A DNA stretch of 64,000 bases, taken from positions 421,867 to 485,866 of the forward strand of contig NZ_JASNRD010000002.1 of NCBI RefSeq assembly GCF_030412015.1, given 5' to 3'. How positions within the stretch are numbered: position 1 is the first letter of the stretch; the number at the start of each line of letters is the position of its first letter. Made by a program: the position numbers and the translations under genes. Origin of the DNA: Massilia sp. YIM B02763. GTDB lineage: Bacteria; Pseudomonadota; Gammaproteobacteria; Burkholderiales; Burkholderiaceae_D. The notes under the pieces are model-generated. The model ran no database searches and was not told where the DNA came from. It saw only the letters and a program-made list of their open reading frames with translations. Positions 1 to 8,847 of this stretch are shown here, one piece after another.

Positions 1-509
1 TGAACGACGCCGGCCAGCCGACGACGCTCGACGCCCAGCGCGGCTTCGACCACGGCACCTTCTCGATGCTGGCGCCGATCTATCCGGATGCCGACGTGCC
101 CGTCGTGCAATTGTCGATCCGCCGCGACTACGACCCCGCCACCCACCTGGCCGCCGGCCGCGCGCTGGCGCCGCTGCGCGACGAGGGCGTGCTGATCCTG
201 GGCAGCGGCCTGTCCTTCCACAACCTGCGCCTGTTCGGCCAGGGTGGCGCCCTCGCCTCCAGCGCCTTCGACACCTGGCTGCAGCACGTGCTGCTGGAAT
301 TGTCGCCCGAGGACCGCGAGCAGGCGCTGCTGCACTGGAGCGACGCGCCCTACGCGCGCCATGCGCATCCGCGCGAGGATCACCTGGTGCCGCTGTGGGT
401 GGTGCTGGGCGCCGCCGAGCGCGAGGAGACGGCGTGCGTGTACCACGAAGAGCATTTCTTCGGCGGGTTGACGGTGTCGAGTTTCAGGTTTGGCAGGCTT
501 GCAGAATGA
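1..509 (+). CDS. ygiD: DODA-type extradiol ring-cleavage dioxygenase (5' truncated by window edge)
   Basis: This is the C-terminal 168 residues of a LigB/DODA-family extradiol dioxygenase, a cytosolic non-haem metal enzyme that opens catechol-type rings; E. coli YgiD acts on 4,5-DOPA. The frame is open to the left edge, so the start lies outside. Family marks are RGFDHGTF followed by APIYPDADVPVVQLS, the LILGSGLSFHNL segment, and the C-terminal HPREDHLVPLWVVLGAA block. The His of the HPREDHL motif is expected to be a metal ligand in this family. An AT-rich gap follows before the acyltransferase. The family is clear; the physiological substrate is not. Confidence 0.85.
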   Translation, partial: NDAGQPTTLDAQRGFDHGTFSMLAPIYPDADVPVVQLSIRRDYDPATHLAAGRALAPLRDEGVLILGSGLSFHNLRLFGQGGALASSAFDTWLQHVLLELSPEDREQALLHWSDAPYARHAHPREDHLVPLWVVLGAAEREETACVYHEEHFFGGLTVSSFRFGRLAE

Positions 510-563
510 ATTCGGCAGCTATCGATACGGGACTGTCGCGCCAGATAGACAAAAGATTAAAAG

Positions 564-591
564 TTGTTGCATTAAAATAACTTATAAAATA
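564..591 (+). promoter_or_regulatory. candidate sigma-70 promoter for the acyltransferase
   Basis: TTGTTG at 564-569 and TAAAAT at 586-591 are separated by 16 bp in the AT-rich gap before the acyltransferase. The predicted start point is about 25 nt upstream of its ATG. This is from inspection only. Confidence 0.35.
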
Positions 592-623
592 ATGTTGCTG
601 GTTTTCACTTCGGCAACATTGTC

Positions 624-1727
624 ATGATCAGCTCCGATAAGCACGTTCCCTACCTCGATGGCTGGCGCGGCTTGGCCATCTTGGCCGTGTATTTTGGTCA
701 TTTCTATGGCCACGGCAAATACTGGTGGGTGGGCGTTTTCGGTGTCCACCTCTTTTTTGTCCTTTCCGGCTACTTGATGTGCAATATTTTGTTCATCAAG
801 AAAACAGCACTGTCGGATTTTTTCGTAAGCCGCTGTGTAAGGGTGTACCCGACATTTCTGCTGTTCATTGCTGGGCTGCTCGTTTACTCCGCCACACTAC
901 AGCCTGATCCGTTTCTTCCTTCGTTCGCAGAAATCTCGAGTACCGTTAGTTTTTTGCGTACGTATCTGCCGTATGGCATGGCCATATCGAATGAGCACTG
1001 GGCGATTGCGCATCTGTGGTCATTGAATGTCGAAGAGCACAGCTATGTTTTCCTGGCGTTGATTGCGCTGCTGACCCGGCGTGCACAGACCCCTTGGTTA
1101 GCAGGCGTTATGCTTGCGACCGCTACTATCGGCGCTTGGGCGATCGGTAACTGGTATTTTTCGTATCCGCCAAGCGGTGCAAGCCATTTCTCGGTACGAA
1201 CCGAGGTCGCCTCGCTCGGCTTGCTGTGCGGCGCAACGGTGAGGTACATCCGTTACCATGCGCCCCTGCGTATCTACTCGATGATACCGTTCTGGTTGCC
1301 TCTGGCGAGCATCGCCATCGCGTATTGGTGCTTTGTGAGCTACCAGTACAAAGGGCTCCATATCACGCTCGCGCCGATTCTTCTGGCGTGCGCCATCAAT
1401 TTCATGGACCGGGTTCCTGGAGTCGTCACGGCCATCCTGTCAAACGCTGTACTACGGTGGTTCGGCACTTGCTCTTTCTCTCTCTACCTTTGGCAGCAAC
1501 CGTTACACGCTTTGACGATCGAATATGGCAGCAATGCGTTCCTCATGTCCGCGCTGGCCATCAGTATCGGTGCAATGTCGTTCTATGCTTTCGAGAATCC
1601 AGTACGCAAGAAACTCAATACCGCATGGCGCAATCGCTGTTCCAGCAAAAATCTCACCTCGTCGACTAGCTCGGTCGTCGTGCAAGGGTCGGCCGGCGCT
1701 GGGCTAATCCGTCTTATCGAAGACTGA
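624..1727 (+). CDS. acyltransferase 3 family membrane protein (OafA/YrhL-like)
   Basis: A 367-residue integral membrane acyltransferase of the acyltransferase-3 family, which moves acetyl or other acyl groups onto surface sugars such as O-antigen or exopolysaccharide. The N-terminus YLDGWRGLAILAVYFGH carries the conserved R and H of the family, followed by FFVLSGYLM. About ten hydrophobic segments follow, and the ENPVRKKL motif marks the C-terminal end of the last helix. The SGNH domain found in some members is absent. Codon use is noticeably more AT-rich than in neighbours, and no glycan genes are adjacent, so acquisition by transfer is plausible. The ribosome binding site is weak. Substrate is unknown. 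Confidence 0.85.
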   Translation: MISSDKHVPYLDGWRGLAILAVYFGHFYGHGKYWWVGVFGVHLFFVLSGYLMCNILFIKKTALSDFFVSRCVRVYPTFLLFIAGLLVYSATLQPDPFLPSFAEISSTVSFLRTYLPYGMAISNEHWAIAHLWSLNVEEHSYVFLALIALLTRRAQTPWLAGVMLATATIGAWAIGNWYFSYPPSGASHFSVRTEVASLGLLCGATVRYIRYHAPLRIYSMIPFWLPLASIAIAYWCFVSYQYKGLHITLAPILLACAINFMDRVPGVVTAILSNAVLRWFGTCSFSLYLWQQPLHALTIEYGSNAFLMSALAISIGAMSFYAFENPVRKKLNTAWRNRCSSKNLTSSTSSVVVQGSAGAGLIRLIED

Positions 1728-1753
1728 GCGGAACATTGGTCACCGTGTGCGTC

Positions 1754-1775
1754 GCCGGCATTGCGCCGGCTTTTA
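1754..1775 (+). terminator. rho-independent terminator after the acyltransferase
   Basis: A GCCGGC stem, loop ATTGC, GCCGGC, then TTTT, 27 bp after the stop. The stem is short but GC-only. Confidence 0.5.
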
Positions 1776-1814
1776 GTTCGTGCCGCGAGATCGAAGCGCG
1801 ACGTGCTCCGGATA

Positions 1815-2762
1815 TCAGGTCCCGCGCTTGCCGCGCGCCGCCTCTTCCGCCTTGCGCGCCGCCTTCTCCGCGGCGATGCGCGCCTTTTCTTCCATCTCGA
1901 TGCGGTGGCGTTCCAGCGCCTCGGCGCGGCTCGTCGGGGTTTCCAGGCTGATGCGGCCCAGCGCGCCGCTGCGGTAGTCGACCAGCAGCGTGTGCGCGGC
2001 CTTTTCATAATCGTAGTCGCCGCCGCGCACGCGGAAGGCGCGCTTCTGGGCCACGCCTTCGATCACGCCGAAGCCGTCCAGGCCCTCGGTCTTGAAGCCG
2101 TAGCGGGCCGTCAGCAGCTGCGGGTAGCGCTCCAGGAGGAAGCCGCCCAGGAATTCGGCCACTTCTTCCTCGATCACGGCATTGGTGCCGACGGCGTGGC
2201 TGGCGGCCAGCATCAGGCCGTCGCTTTCCATCGCGATCTTCGGCCACAGCATGCCCGGAGTGTCGACCAGCACCGTGTTCTTGTCCAGGTACAGCTTCTG
2301 CTGGGCCTTGGTGACAGCCGGCTCGTCGCCGACCTTGGCCACGCGCTTCTTGAGCAGGGCATTCATCAGCGTCGACTTGCCGACGTTGGGAATGCCCATG
2401 ATCATGATGCGCAGCGGCTTGGTCGGCACGCCGCGGTGCGGCGCCAACGCCTTGCACAGCTCGGGAATCTTCGCCACGTCGGCCGGCTTCTTGGTCGTCA
2501 TCGGGTATGCGGTGACGCCTTCCTGGGCGTCGTACCAGGCGGCCCAGGCGGCGGTGGCGGCGGGGTCGGCCAGGTCGGTCTTGTTCAATACCTTCAGGCA
2601 GGGCTTGTTGCGGAACTTGCGCAGTTCCTCGACCATCGGGTTGCTGCTCGCCTGCGGCAGGCGCGCATCCAGTACCTCGATGACCACATCGGTGTTTTCC
2701 ATCTGCTCCGCGGCCTGCTTGCGGGCGGCGGCCATGTGGCCCGGGAACCATTGAATCGACAT
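1815..2762 (-). CDS. ylqF: ribosome biogenesis GTPase YlqF/RbgA
   Basis: A 315-residue circularly permuted GTPase that helps late assembly of the 50S subunit in the cytosol. The permutation is visible: the G4 motif NKTD (about residue 61) precedes the G1 P-loop GIPNVGKST (about residue 123), and DTPGM (G3) follows. The N-terminus SIQWFPGHMAAARKQ is typical of the YlqF branch. The C-terminus ends in an Ala/Glu/Lys/Arg-rich, probably coiled tail (EEKARIAAEKAARKAEE). It is monocistronic and converges on the acyltransferase gene. The start at MSIQWFPGH matches the family. Confidence 0.93.
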   Translation of the reverse strand: MSIQWFPGHMAAARKQAAEQMENTDVVIEVLDARLPQASSNPMVEELRKFRNKPCLKVLNKTDLADPAATAAWAAWYDAQEGVTAYPMTTKKPADVAKIPELCKALAPHRGVPTKPLRIMIMGIPNVGKSTLMNALLKKRVAKVGDEPAVTKAQQKLYLDKNTVLVDTPGMLWPKIAMESDGLMLAASHAVGTNAVIEEEVAEFLGGFLLERYPQLLTARYGFKTEGLDGFGVIEGVAQKRAFRVRGGDYDYEKAAHTLLVDYRSGALGRISLETPTSRAEALERHRIEMEEKARIAAEKAARKAEEAARGKRGT

Positions 2763-2914
2763 GCTTGATCTCGTGTTTTTTGCGTCAAACCGCGTATTTT
2801 ACGCTGGCGCGGCGGTAATGACGACCGCTTCGCTTGCGGGACCGGCCGCTCGCCCCGTGCGGATCGCGGCGCGGACGCCCCGGCCGTCCCTTCATGCATG
2901 GCCGCGCGCAGCGG

Positions 2915-3847
2915 CTAGTCGAGTTCCGCCAGCGCCTTCACGTGGGCCACGACGCTGCGGCCCAGCGCCGACAAGGCGTAGCCGCCCTCCAGCACGCTGA
3001 CGATGCGGCCTTGCGCGTACTGCTTCGCGATCTCGATCGCCTTGTGCGTCATCCACACGTAGTCCGCCTCGACCAGGGCCATGCCTCCCATGTCGTCTTC
3101 CTTGTGGGCGTCGAAGCCGGCCGAGATGAACACCATCTGCGGGCGGAAGGCGTGCAGCGCCGGCATCCACTGCTCGTCGACCAGCTTCCTCACCACGTCG
3201 CCGCCGCTGTAGGCCGGCACGGGGATGTTGACGCTGGTGGCGGTGACGGGTTCCGGCTCGCAGTACGGATAGAACGGGTGGCGGAAGAAGCTGGCCATCA
3301 GCACGCGCGGGTCGTCGCGGAAGGATTCCGCCGTGCCGTTGCCGTGGTGGACGTCGAAGTCGATGATGGCGACCCGTTCCAGACCGTGCACGTCGAGCGC
3401 ATGGCGCGCCGCGATGGCGACGTTGTTGAACAGGCAGAAGCCCATCGGCTCGTTCGGGCGGGCATGGTGGCCGGGCGGACGCACGGAACAGAAGGCGTTG
3501 TCGATGCTGCCCGCGATGACGGCGTCGGTGGCGGCCACGGCGGCACCGGCGGCGCGCAGGGCGGCCCGGTAGCTGTCCTTGCACAGCAGCGTGTCGCCGT
3601 CGAGCGGATAGTGTTCGCCGGCGGCGGCAGGCAGGTTGTCGCGCACCAGGTCGATGGCGCCCTGGCTGTGGATGCGCAGGATGTCCGCTTCGTCGGCCAG
3701 CGGAGCGCTGATGTGCTCGACGAGGCCGTCCAGGCGGGCCGAGATCAGCTGGTCCTCGATGGCGCGCAGGCGCGCGGGCGATTCGGGATGCCAGTCGCCC
3801 ATCTCGTGCAGCGAACAGTCAGGGTGGCTGTAGATCGCTGTGCTCAT
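2915..3847 (-). CDS. histone deacetylase-family (AcuC/HDAC-like) amidohydrolase
   Basis: A 310-residue member of the arginase/deacetylase superfamily. Bacterial members are zinc hydrolases removing acetyl groups from lysine or polyamines. Visible motifs are RPPGHHA (tandem active-site His), IDFDVHHGNGT (zinc-binding Asp and His), SAGFDAHKED (second zinc Asp) and LEGGYAL. I start at MSTAIYSHPDC because the longer in-frame extension is unlike the family. Transcribed divergently from moxR across about 170 bp. The natural substrate cannot be told from sequence; acetylpolyamine and protein-lysine deacetylation are both possible. Confidence 0.88.
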   Translation of the reverse strand: MSTAIYSHPDCSLHEMGDWHPESPARLRAIEDQLISARLDGLVEHISAPLADEADILRIHSQGAIDLVRDNLPAAAGEHYPLDGDTLLCKDSYRAALRAAGAAVAATDAVIAGSIDNAFCSVRPPGHHARPNEPMGFCLFNNVAIAARHALDVHGLERVAIIDFDVHHGNGTAESFRDDPRVLMASFFRHPFYPYCEPEPVTATSVNIPVPAYSGGDVVRKLVDEQWMPALHAFRPQMVFISAGFDAHKEDDMGGMALVEADYVWMTHKAIEIAKQYAQGRIVSVLEGGYALSALGRSVVAHVKALAELD

Positions 3848-4014
3848 GCTTTTTCGTTCCGTCCTGCGCTCATCCTTGGTGTCCCCAGCCATGCCGTTCT
3901 CGCTTAGAATCGCGCAGACGCATGGTATTCGAATAAAGATTACCGATGGCGCTAATCTACCATGTGCACCCGCTCTGCGCACATGGGGGCGCCGAACCAG
4001 ACAGGAAGCTTTCC

Positions 4015-4935
4015 ATGTTCAAGCAATTGCATGCCGCAGCGCGCCAGGTGAGCCAGGTCGTGGTCGGCAAGGACCAGCAGGTGCGCCTGGCGCTGACCTG
4101 CCTGCTGGCCGGCGGCCACCTCCTCATCGACGACGTCCCCGGGGTCGGCAAGACCACGCTGGCGCATGCGCTGGCCCTCACGCTGGGCCTGAAGTTCAAC
4201 CGCGTGCAATTCACCAGCGACCTGCTGCCCGCCGACGTGGCCGGCATCTCCGTCTACGAGCGCGAAAAGAACGGCTTTTCCTTCCACCCCGGCCCCATCT
4301 TTACCCAGGTGCTGCTGGCCGACGAGATCAACCGGGCCACGCCCAAGACCCAGTCGGGCCTGCTGGAAGCGATGGAGGAGCGCCAGGTCACGGCCGACGG
4401 CGTCACCCGGCCGCTGCCGGAGCCGTTCTTCGTGATCGCCACCCAGAACCCGGCGCACCAGGTCGGCACTTTCCCCCTGCCCGAGTCGCAGCTCGACCGC
4501 TTCCTGATGTGCCTGTCGCTGGGCTACCCGGACGCCGCCGCCGAACGCGCGCTATTGATGGGAGAAGACCGGCGTGCGATGCTCAAGACGCTGCAGCCCG
4601 TCATGCAGCCGGGCCAATTGATGGAGGCCCGGCAGGCGCTGCGCGCGATCCACGCGTCCGGCGCCCTCGTCGACTACCTGCAGGCGCTGGCGCAGGCCTC
4701 GCGCTCGGGCAAGCTGTTCGCGGAAGGCCTGTCGCCGCGCGCCACGCTGGCGCTGCTGCAGGCGGCAAGGGCCTGGGCCGCGCTGGAAGGCCGCGACCAC
4801 GTGATCCCGGAAGACATCCAGGCCCTGCTGGTGCCCGTCTGCGCGCACCGCCTGCGGCCGCTGAAATCCGTGCACGGCACGGCGATCGCCAGCCGCGACC
4901 TCGTGCTGCAGCTGCAGAAATCGGTCCCCGTCTAG
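4015..4935 (+). CDS. MoxR family AAA+ ATPase
   Basis: A 306-residue MoxR-type AAA+ ATPase, probably a chaperone that matures partner proteins encoded next to it. Walker A is DVPGVGKTTLAHA, Walker B is LLADEINRATPKTQSGLLEAMEE, and sensor 1 is VIATQNPAHQ. The ATG at MFKQLHAAARQ is preceded by AGGAAG at good spacing, so I prefer it to the longer frame starting at 3946. It opens a coupled block with DUF58 (2-bp gap), tgpA (4-bp overlap) and mltB (4-bp overlap). The MoxR-DUF58-transglutaminase order is common in proteobacteria, and MoxR usually acts with the DUF58 protein. Confidence 0.9.
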   Translation: MFKQLHAAARQVSQVVVGKDQQVRLALTCLLAGGHLLIDDVPGVGKTTLAHALALTLGLKFNRVQFTSDLLPADVAGISVYEREKNGFSFHPGPIFTQVLLADEINRATPKTQSGLLEAMEERQVTADGVTRPLPEPFFVIATQNPAHQVGTFPLPESQLDRFLMCLSLGYPDAAAERALLMGEDRRAMLKTLQPVMQPGQLMEARQALRAIHASGALVDYLQALAQASRSGKLFAEGLSPRATLALLQAARAWAALEGRDHVIPEDIQALLVPVCAHRLRPLKSVHGTAIASRDLVLQLQKSVPV

Positions 4936-4937
4936 CG

Positions 4938-5654
4938 ATGGCCGACGCCGCTGCCGACACCGGAACCGGCTGGCTCGGACGCCACCTCGGGCGCCGCCGC
5001 AGCGCCTGGCGCGCCAGGGCCACGGCGCGCGACCGCGGCGACGTGCTGCTGGGCCAGCGCCGCGTGTACATCCTGCCCACCCGCGCGGGGCTGGGCTTCG
5101 GCGTGCTGCTGCTGGTCCTGCTGATCGGCTCCGTCAACTACAACCTCGGGCTGGGCTTCGGCCTGACCTTCGTCGCCGCGGGCTGCGCCGTGGCCGACAT
5201 GCTGGCCACCTGGCGCAACCTGGCCGGCCTCACGCTGCGCCCCGGCCGCGCCCCCGACGTGTTCGCCGGCGAGGAAGCGCCGTTCGAGCTGCACGTGCTG
5301 AACGGGTCGCGCCTGGACCGCTACGCCGTCTGGATCGACTTCGAACACGCGGCCACGCCGCGCCATGCGGTCGACGTCGATGCGGGGGGCAGCGCGGCCG
5401 TCGTGCTGGGAGCCCCCACAACGACCCGCGGCTGGCTGGCCGAACTGCTGCTCGACTTCGATGCCTTGCCGGCCCGCCTGGACCTGGAGCTGCGCCTGTC
5501 GCGCGTGGCGCGCTGGGTGCTGGAGGCGGAAGGCCGCGCCCTGCCCTACGCGCTGCGCGTCGGCCGTGCCGAGGTCGAGCCCGCCCTCGGCGCCGCGCAC
5601 CAGGCCGCCTGCCTGCGCGCGCTCGCCCTGTACGGCAGGGCCGAGGCGCCATGA
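4938..5654 (+). CDS. DUF58 domain protein, apparently missing its central conserved region
   Basis: A 238-residue protein between moxR and tgpA, shorter than DUF58 proteins in this position (usually a little over 300 residues). Two hydrophobic helices lie at about residues 48-90 (LGFGVLLLVLLIGSVNYNL and the following stretch). A beta-rich region follows (LRPGRAPDVFAGEEAPFELHV). After TTTRGWLAE the sequence jumps straight to LLLDFDALP...LELRLSRVARWVL, which is the C-terminal end of family members. The core stretch expected between them, with the family's RxYxxGDxxRxIxWxxxAR motif, is absent while the frame stays open. The 4-bp ATGA overlap with tgpA is intact. It may be a non-functional internal deletion or an assembly collapse. 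Confidence 0.75.
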   Translation: MADAAADTGTGWLGRHLGRRRSAWRARATARDRGDVLLGQRRVYILPTRAGLGFGVLLLVLLIGSVNYNLGLGFGLTFVAAGCAVADMLATWRNLAGLTLRPGRAPDVFAGEEAPFELHVLNGSRLDRYAVWIDFEHAATPRHAVDVDAGGSAAVVLGAPTTTRGWLAELLLDFDALPARLDLELRLSRVARWVLEAEGRALPYALRVGRAEVEPALGAAHQAACLRALALYGRAEAP

Positions 5655-7666
5655 AGGCCGCCTTCGGCTCACAGTTCGCCACGCTGTCGCGCGACAAGCG
5701 CGATACCCTCCTGCTGATCGCCAGCAGCCTGCTGGTGCTGGCCCCGCACGCGCTGCACCTGCCGCTGTGGGTCAGCCTGCTGTGCGGCGCGATTCTCGCC
5801 TGGCGCGCCGCGCTGACGGTGCTGGGCCGGCGCCTGCCGCGCAACCTGGTGCTGGTGCCGCTCGCCGCCGTGGCGATGGCCGGTGTGCAGCAAAGCTACA
5901 GCACGGTGCTGGGACGCGATGCCGGCGTGGCCATGCTGGTGCTGCTGGTCGCCTTCAAGATGCTGGAAATGCATGCGCGGCGCGACCTGTTCGTGGTCGT
6001 GTTCCTGTGCTTTTTCCTCGTGCTGACCAATTTCTTCTATTCGCAGAGCTTCGGCACGGCCATCCTGATGCTGGTCTCGATCGTGTTCCTGCTGGCCACG
6101 CAGATGTCGTTCCAGCTCACGGGCAAGGTGCCGCCGCTGTCCCTGCGCCTGGCGAGGAGCGCGCGCATACTGGCGTTCGCGTTACCGCTGGCGGCGGGGG
6201 CCTTCGTGCTGTTCCCGCGCGTGGAGGGACCACTGTGGGGCTTGCCGGACGACGCGCGCAGCGGCAAGACGGGCCTGTCCGACACGATGGCGCCGGGCCA
6301 GATGGCCGACCTCGCGCAATCCGAGGACGTGGCGTTCCGCGTCAAGTTCGACGGCCCGCCGCCGCCCCAGCCCCAGCTCTACTGGCGCGGCCCCGTGCTG
6401 GGCAGCTACGACGGCAGGACCTGGACGCGCGTCCATCCGCTGCCGGCCCGCGAACGCGCCCAGCCGCTGGCGATCTCGGTGGCCGGCGCGCCGCTGCGCT
6501 ACCAGGTCACGCAGGAGCCGTCGAACGCGCGCTGGCTGTTCGCGCTGGAAGTGCCGCGCGCGCTGCCGCAGCTGGCGGACCGCCCGGTCGGCGTCAGCGG
6601 CGAACTGGAGATCCAGGCGGCCGCTCCCATCACCGAGCGCGTGCGCTACGACCTGGCTTCCTACGTGCGCTACCAGCTGCAGGGCGGCGACAGCCTGCCC
6701 GGCAGCGCGCGCTGGCTGCTGCTGCCCTGGGGGCGCAATCCGCGCGCGCTGGCCGAGGGCCGGCGCCTGCGCGAACGGCTCGACCCGGCCGGCCGCGTGC
6801 GCGCCGTGCTGGAAACGTTCTCGACAGGCGGCTATGTCTACACGCTGCAGCCGCCGCTGCTGCCCGGCCCCCATTCCATCGACGATTTCCTCTACGGCAG
6901 CCGCGCCGGGTTCTGCGAGCACTACGCGGGCGCCTTCGTGTTCCTGATGCGCGCGGCCGGCGTGCCGGCGCGCGTGGTGACGGGCTACCAGGGCGGCGAC
7001 ATGAATCCGCTCGACGGCTGGCTCACGGTGCGCCAGTCCGATGCCCATGCCTGGGCCGAGGTCTGGCTGGCGGGACGCGGCTGGGTGCGCGTCGACCCGA
7101 CGGCGATGGTGGCGCCGGAACGCGTCCAGCGCAGCCTGGCGCGCGCGCTGCCGCCGCCGGCGCCGTTCGGCCTGACGGGCCTGGGCCGCTTCCTGCAGCC
7201 CGACCCGGATTCGCTGCTGGGCCGCATGCGCTACGCGATCGCCGCCGCCAACAATGGCTGGAACCAGTGGGTGCTGAACTACACGCCGCGGCGCCAGCAG
7301 GACCTGGTGTCGCGGCTGCGGAATGACTTGTTCCGATGGCAAGCCCTTGCCGCCATCGTCATTCTTTCTCTTGTGTTGTTACTAGTCGGAAAATTCTCGG
7401 CCAGGAGGCGGTCCGACCCGGTCGATGGGCTATACTCGGCCCTGTGCAGGCGCCTGGGCCAGCTCGGCCTGCCCCGCGCGCCGGACGAAGGACCGACCGC
7501 CTATGGCGCGCGCATCGCGGCCGCGCCGCTGGCGCCCGGGGTGCGGCAGGCCGCCGGCGAATTCCTGCAACGCTACAGCGCTTACCGCTACGCCGCGGGG
7601 AGCACGGTGGCGCCGGGCACCGCACTTGTTCCGATCCTGAAAGAGTTGCTGTCACGAGTTCGATGA
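5651..7666 (+). CDS. tgpA: TgpA-like membrane transglutaminase (DUF3488/transglutaminase-like)
   Basis: A 671-residue inner-membrane protein. About six hydrophobic helices lie in residues 15-190. They are followed by a large periplasmic part containing a transglutaminase core with the full triad: Cys422 in GFCEHYAG, His466 in DAHAWAEVW and Asp482 in RVDPT. A further helix (about 568-588) precedes a short cytoplasmic DUF4129-like tail. P. aeruginosa TgpA of this architecture is essential, with periplasmic transglutaminase activity. Coupled to the DUF58 gene upstream and mltB downstream by ATGA overlaps, suggesting a cell-envelope role. Confidence 0.9.
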   Translation: MKAAFGSQFATLSRDKRDTLLLIASSLLVLAPHALHLPLWVSLLCGAILAWRAALTVLGRRLPRNLVLVPLAAVAMAGVQQSYSTVLGRDAGVAMLVLLVAFKMLEMHARRDLFVVVFLCFFLVLTNFFYSQSFGTAILMLVSIVFLLATQMSFQLTGKVPPLSLRLARSARILAFALPLAAGAFVLFPRVEGPLWGLPDDARSGKTGLSDTMAPGQMADLAQSEDVAFRVKFDGPPPPQPQLYWRGPVLGSYDGRTWTRVHPLPARERAQPLAISVAGAPLRYQVTQEPSNARWLFALEVPRALPQLADRPVGVSGELEIQAAAPITERVRYDLASYVRYQLQGGDSLPGSARWLLLPWGRNPRALAEGRRLRERLDPAGRVRAVLETFSTGGYVYTLQPPLLPGPHSIDDFLYGSRAGFCEHYAGAFVFLMRAAGVPARVVTGYQGGDMNPLDGWLTVRQSDAHAWAEVWLAGRGWVRVDPTAMVAPERVQRSLARALPPPAPFGLTGLGRFLQPDPDSLLGRMRYAIAAANNGWNQWVLNYTPRRQQDLVSRLRNDLFRWQALAAIVILSLVLLLVGKFSARRRSDPVDGLYSALCRRLGQLGLPRAPDEGPTAYGARIAAAPLAPGVRQAAGEFLQRYSAYRYAAGSTVAPGTALVPILKELLSRVR

Positions 7667-8847
7667 AATCCTCCTTCCCGCTGTTGCTCGCCCTGGCCAT
7701 CGGTGCCGGGCCGGCAGCCGATGCGCTTGCCGCTTCCTCGCCGCACACGACCGCCGCCACCGCCTCCTCCAAGAACGCCAAGGCCGGCGCCAAGCCTGCC
7801 AAGAGCACGAAGGCGGCCAAGACCCGTGCGGCCAAGGCCGCGGCGCTCGCCGCCGCGGCGGCGGCAAGGCCGCGCATCGACTACGACGGCGAACAGGTCA
7901 ATTTCAGCGAATGGCAGGCCGTGCGCGACTTCGAGGACGAGATGGTGGAGCGCAACGGCTTCGAGCGCGGCGCCCTGCAGGACATCGTCAGGCAGGCCCG
8001 CTTCATCGATTCCGCCGTCCAGCTGGTGAAGCCGGCGCCGCCGGGCAAGCCGAAGAACTGGCAGGCCTACAGCAGCCGCTTCATCGAGCCGATCCGCATC
8101 AATGCCGGCGTGCGCTTCTGGAACGAGAACGCCGACACGCTGGCGCGCGCCGAGGCGACCTATGGCGTGCCCGCCGAGATCATCGTCGGCATCATCGGCG
8201 TGGAAACCATCTATGGCCGCGACACGGGACGCTTCCGCGTCGTCGACGTGCTGACCACCCTCGCCTTCGCCTATCCGGAAGCGCCGAACCGCGCGGACCG
8301 CATGGCCTTCTTCCGCGGCGAGCTGGAAAACACCCTGCTGCTGGCGCGCAAGGAAGGCATCGACCCGTTCTCGCTGCTCGGCTCCTTCGCCGGCGCCGTC
8401 GGCATGCCGCAATTCATGCCAGGCAATATCCTGAAATATGGGGTGGACTTCGACGGCGACGGCATCGTCGACCTGCGCAATTCCGCCCAGGACGCGATCG
8501 GCAGCGTGGCCCGCTTCCTGGTCGAGCACGGCTGGGAGCCGGACAACAAGGGACCGGCCGTGTTCGCCGCCGACGTCGCGCCGAGCATGGCGTGGCAGCC
8601 GCTGCTGGGCGGCCTGTCGGCACGCTACCGTCCGGCCGAGCTGGCCGGCGCGGGCGTCGCCGCCCGTACGCCCCTGCCGGAAGAACGCCTGTATGGCCTC
8701 GTGGACCTGCAGAACGGTGCGGACCCGACCGAGTATTGGGTAGCAAACAGTAACTTCTTTGCTATCACCCAATACAATCGGAGTTACTTCTATGCCATGT
8801 CAGTGGTTGAACTGGGCCATGCGGTGAAGCAGGCACGCGGCACTTGA
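7663..8847 (+). CDS. mltB: lytic murein transglycosylase B
   Basis: A 394-residue MltB-family lytic transglycosylase that cleaves MurNAc-GlcNAc bonds of peptidoglycan with 1,6-anhydro product formation. The catalytic Glu is Glu181 in GIIGVETIYG. Other family motifs are VDVLTTLAFAYP, FFRGELENTLLL, GSFAGAVGMPQFMPG and YGVDFDGDGIVDL. The N-terminus has a signal peptide (MKSSFPLLLALAIGAGPAA) without a clear lipobox, followed by an Ala/Lys-rich low-complexity linker to about residue 65. It overlaps the tgpA stop by 4 bp, so its ATG is fixed by the overlap. This places wall turnover in the same operon as moxR-tgpA. Confidence 0.92.
   Translation: MKSSFPLLLALAIGAGPAADALAASSPHTTAATASSKNAKAGAKPAKSTKAAKTRAAKAAALAAAAAARPRIDYDGEQVNFSEWQAVRDFEDEMVERNGFERGALQDIVRQARFIDSAVQLVKPAPPGKPKNWQAYSSRFIEPIRINAGVRFWNENADTLARAEATYGVPAEIIVGIIGVETIYGRDTGRFRVVDVLTTLAFAYPEAPNRADRMAFFRGELENTLLLARKEGIDPFSLLGSFAGAVGMPQFMPGNILKYGVDFDGDGIVDLRNSAQDAIGSVARFLVEHGWEPDNKGPAVFAADVAPSMAWQPLLGGLSARYRPAELAGAGVAARTPLPEERLYGLVDLQNGADPTEYWVANSNFFAITQYNRSYFYAMSVVELGHAVKQARGT

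Noticed and set aside
1761..2768. Plus-strand frame opposite ylqF
   Set aside because: ylqF has all GTPase motifs; the opposite frame has none and starts without a ribosome site.
3840..4937. A long N-terminal extension of the DUF58 frame through moxR
   Set aside because: It runs in a shadow frame of moxR; the ATG at 4938, 2 bp after the moxR stop, is the natural start.
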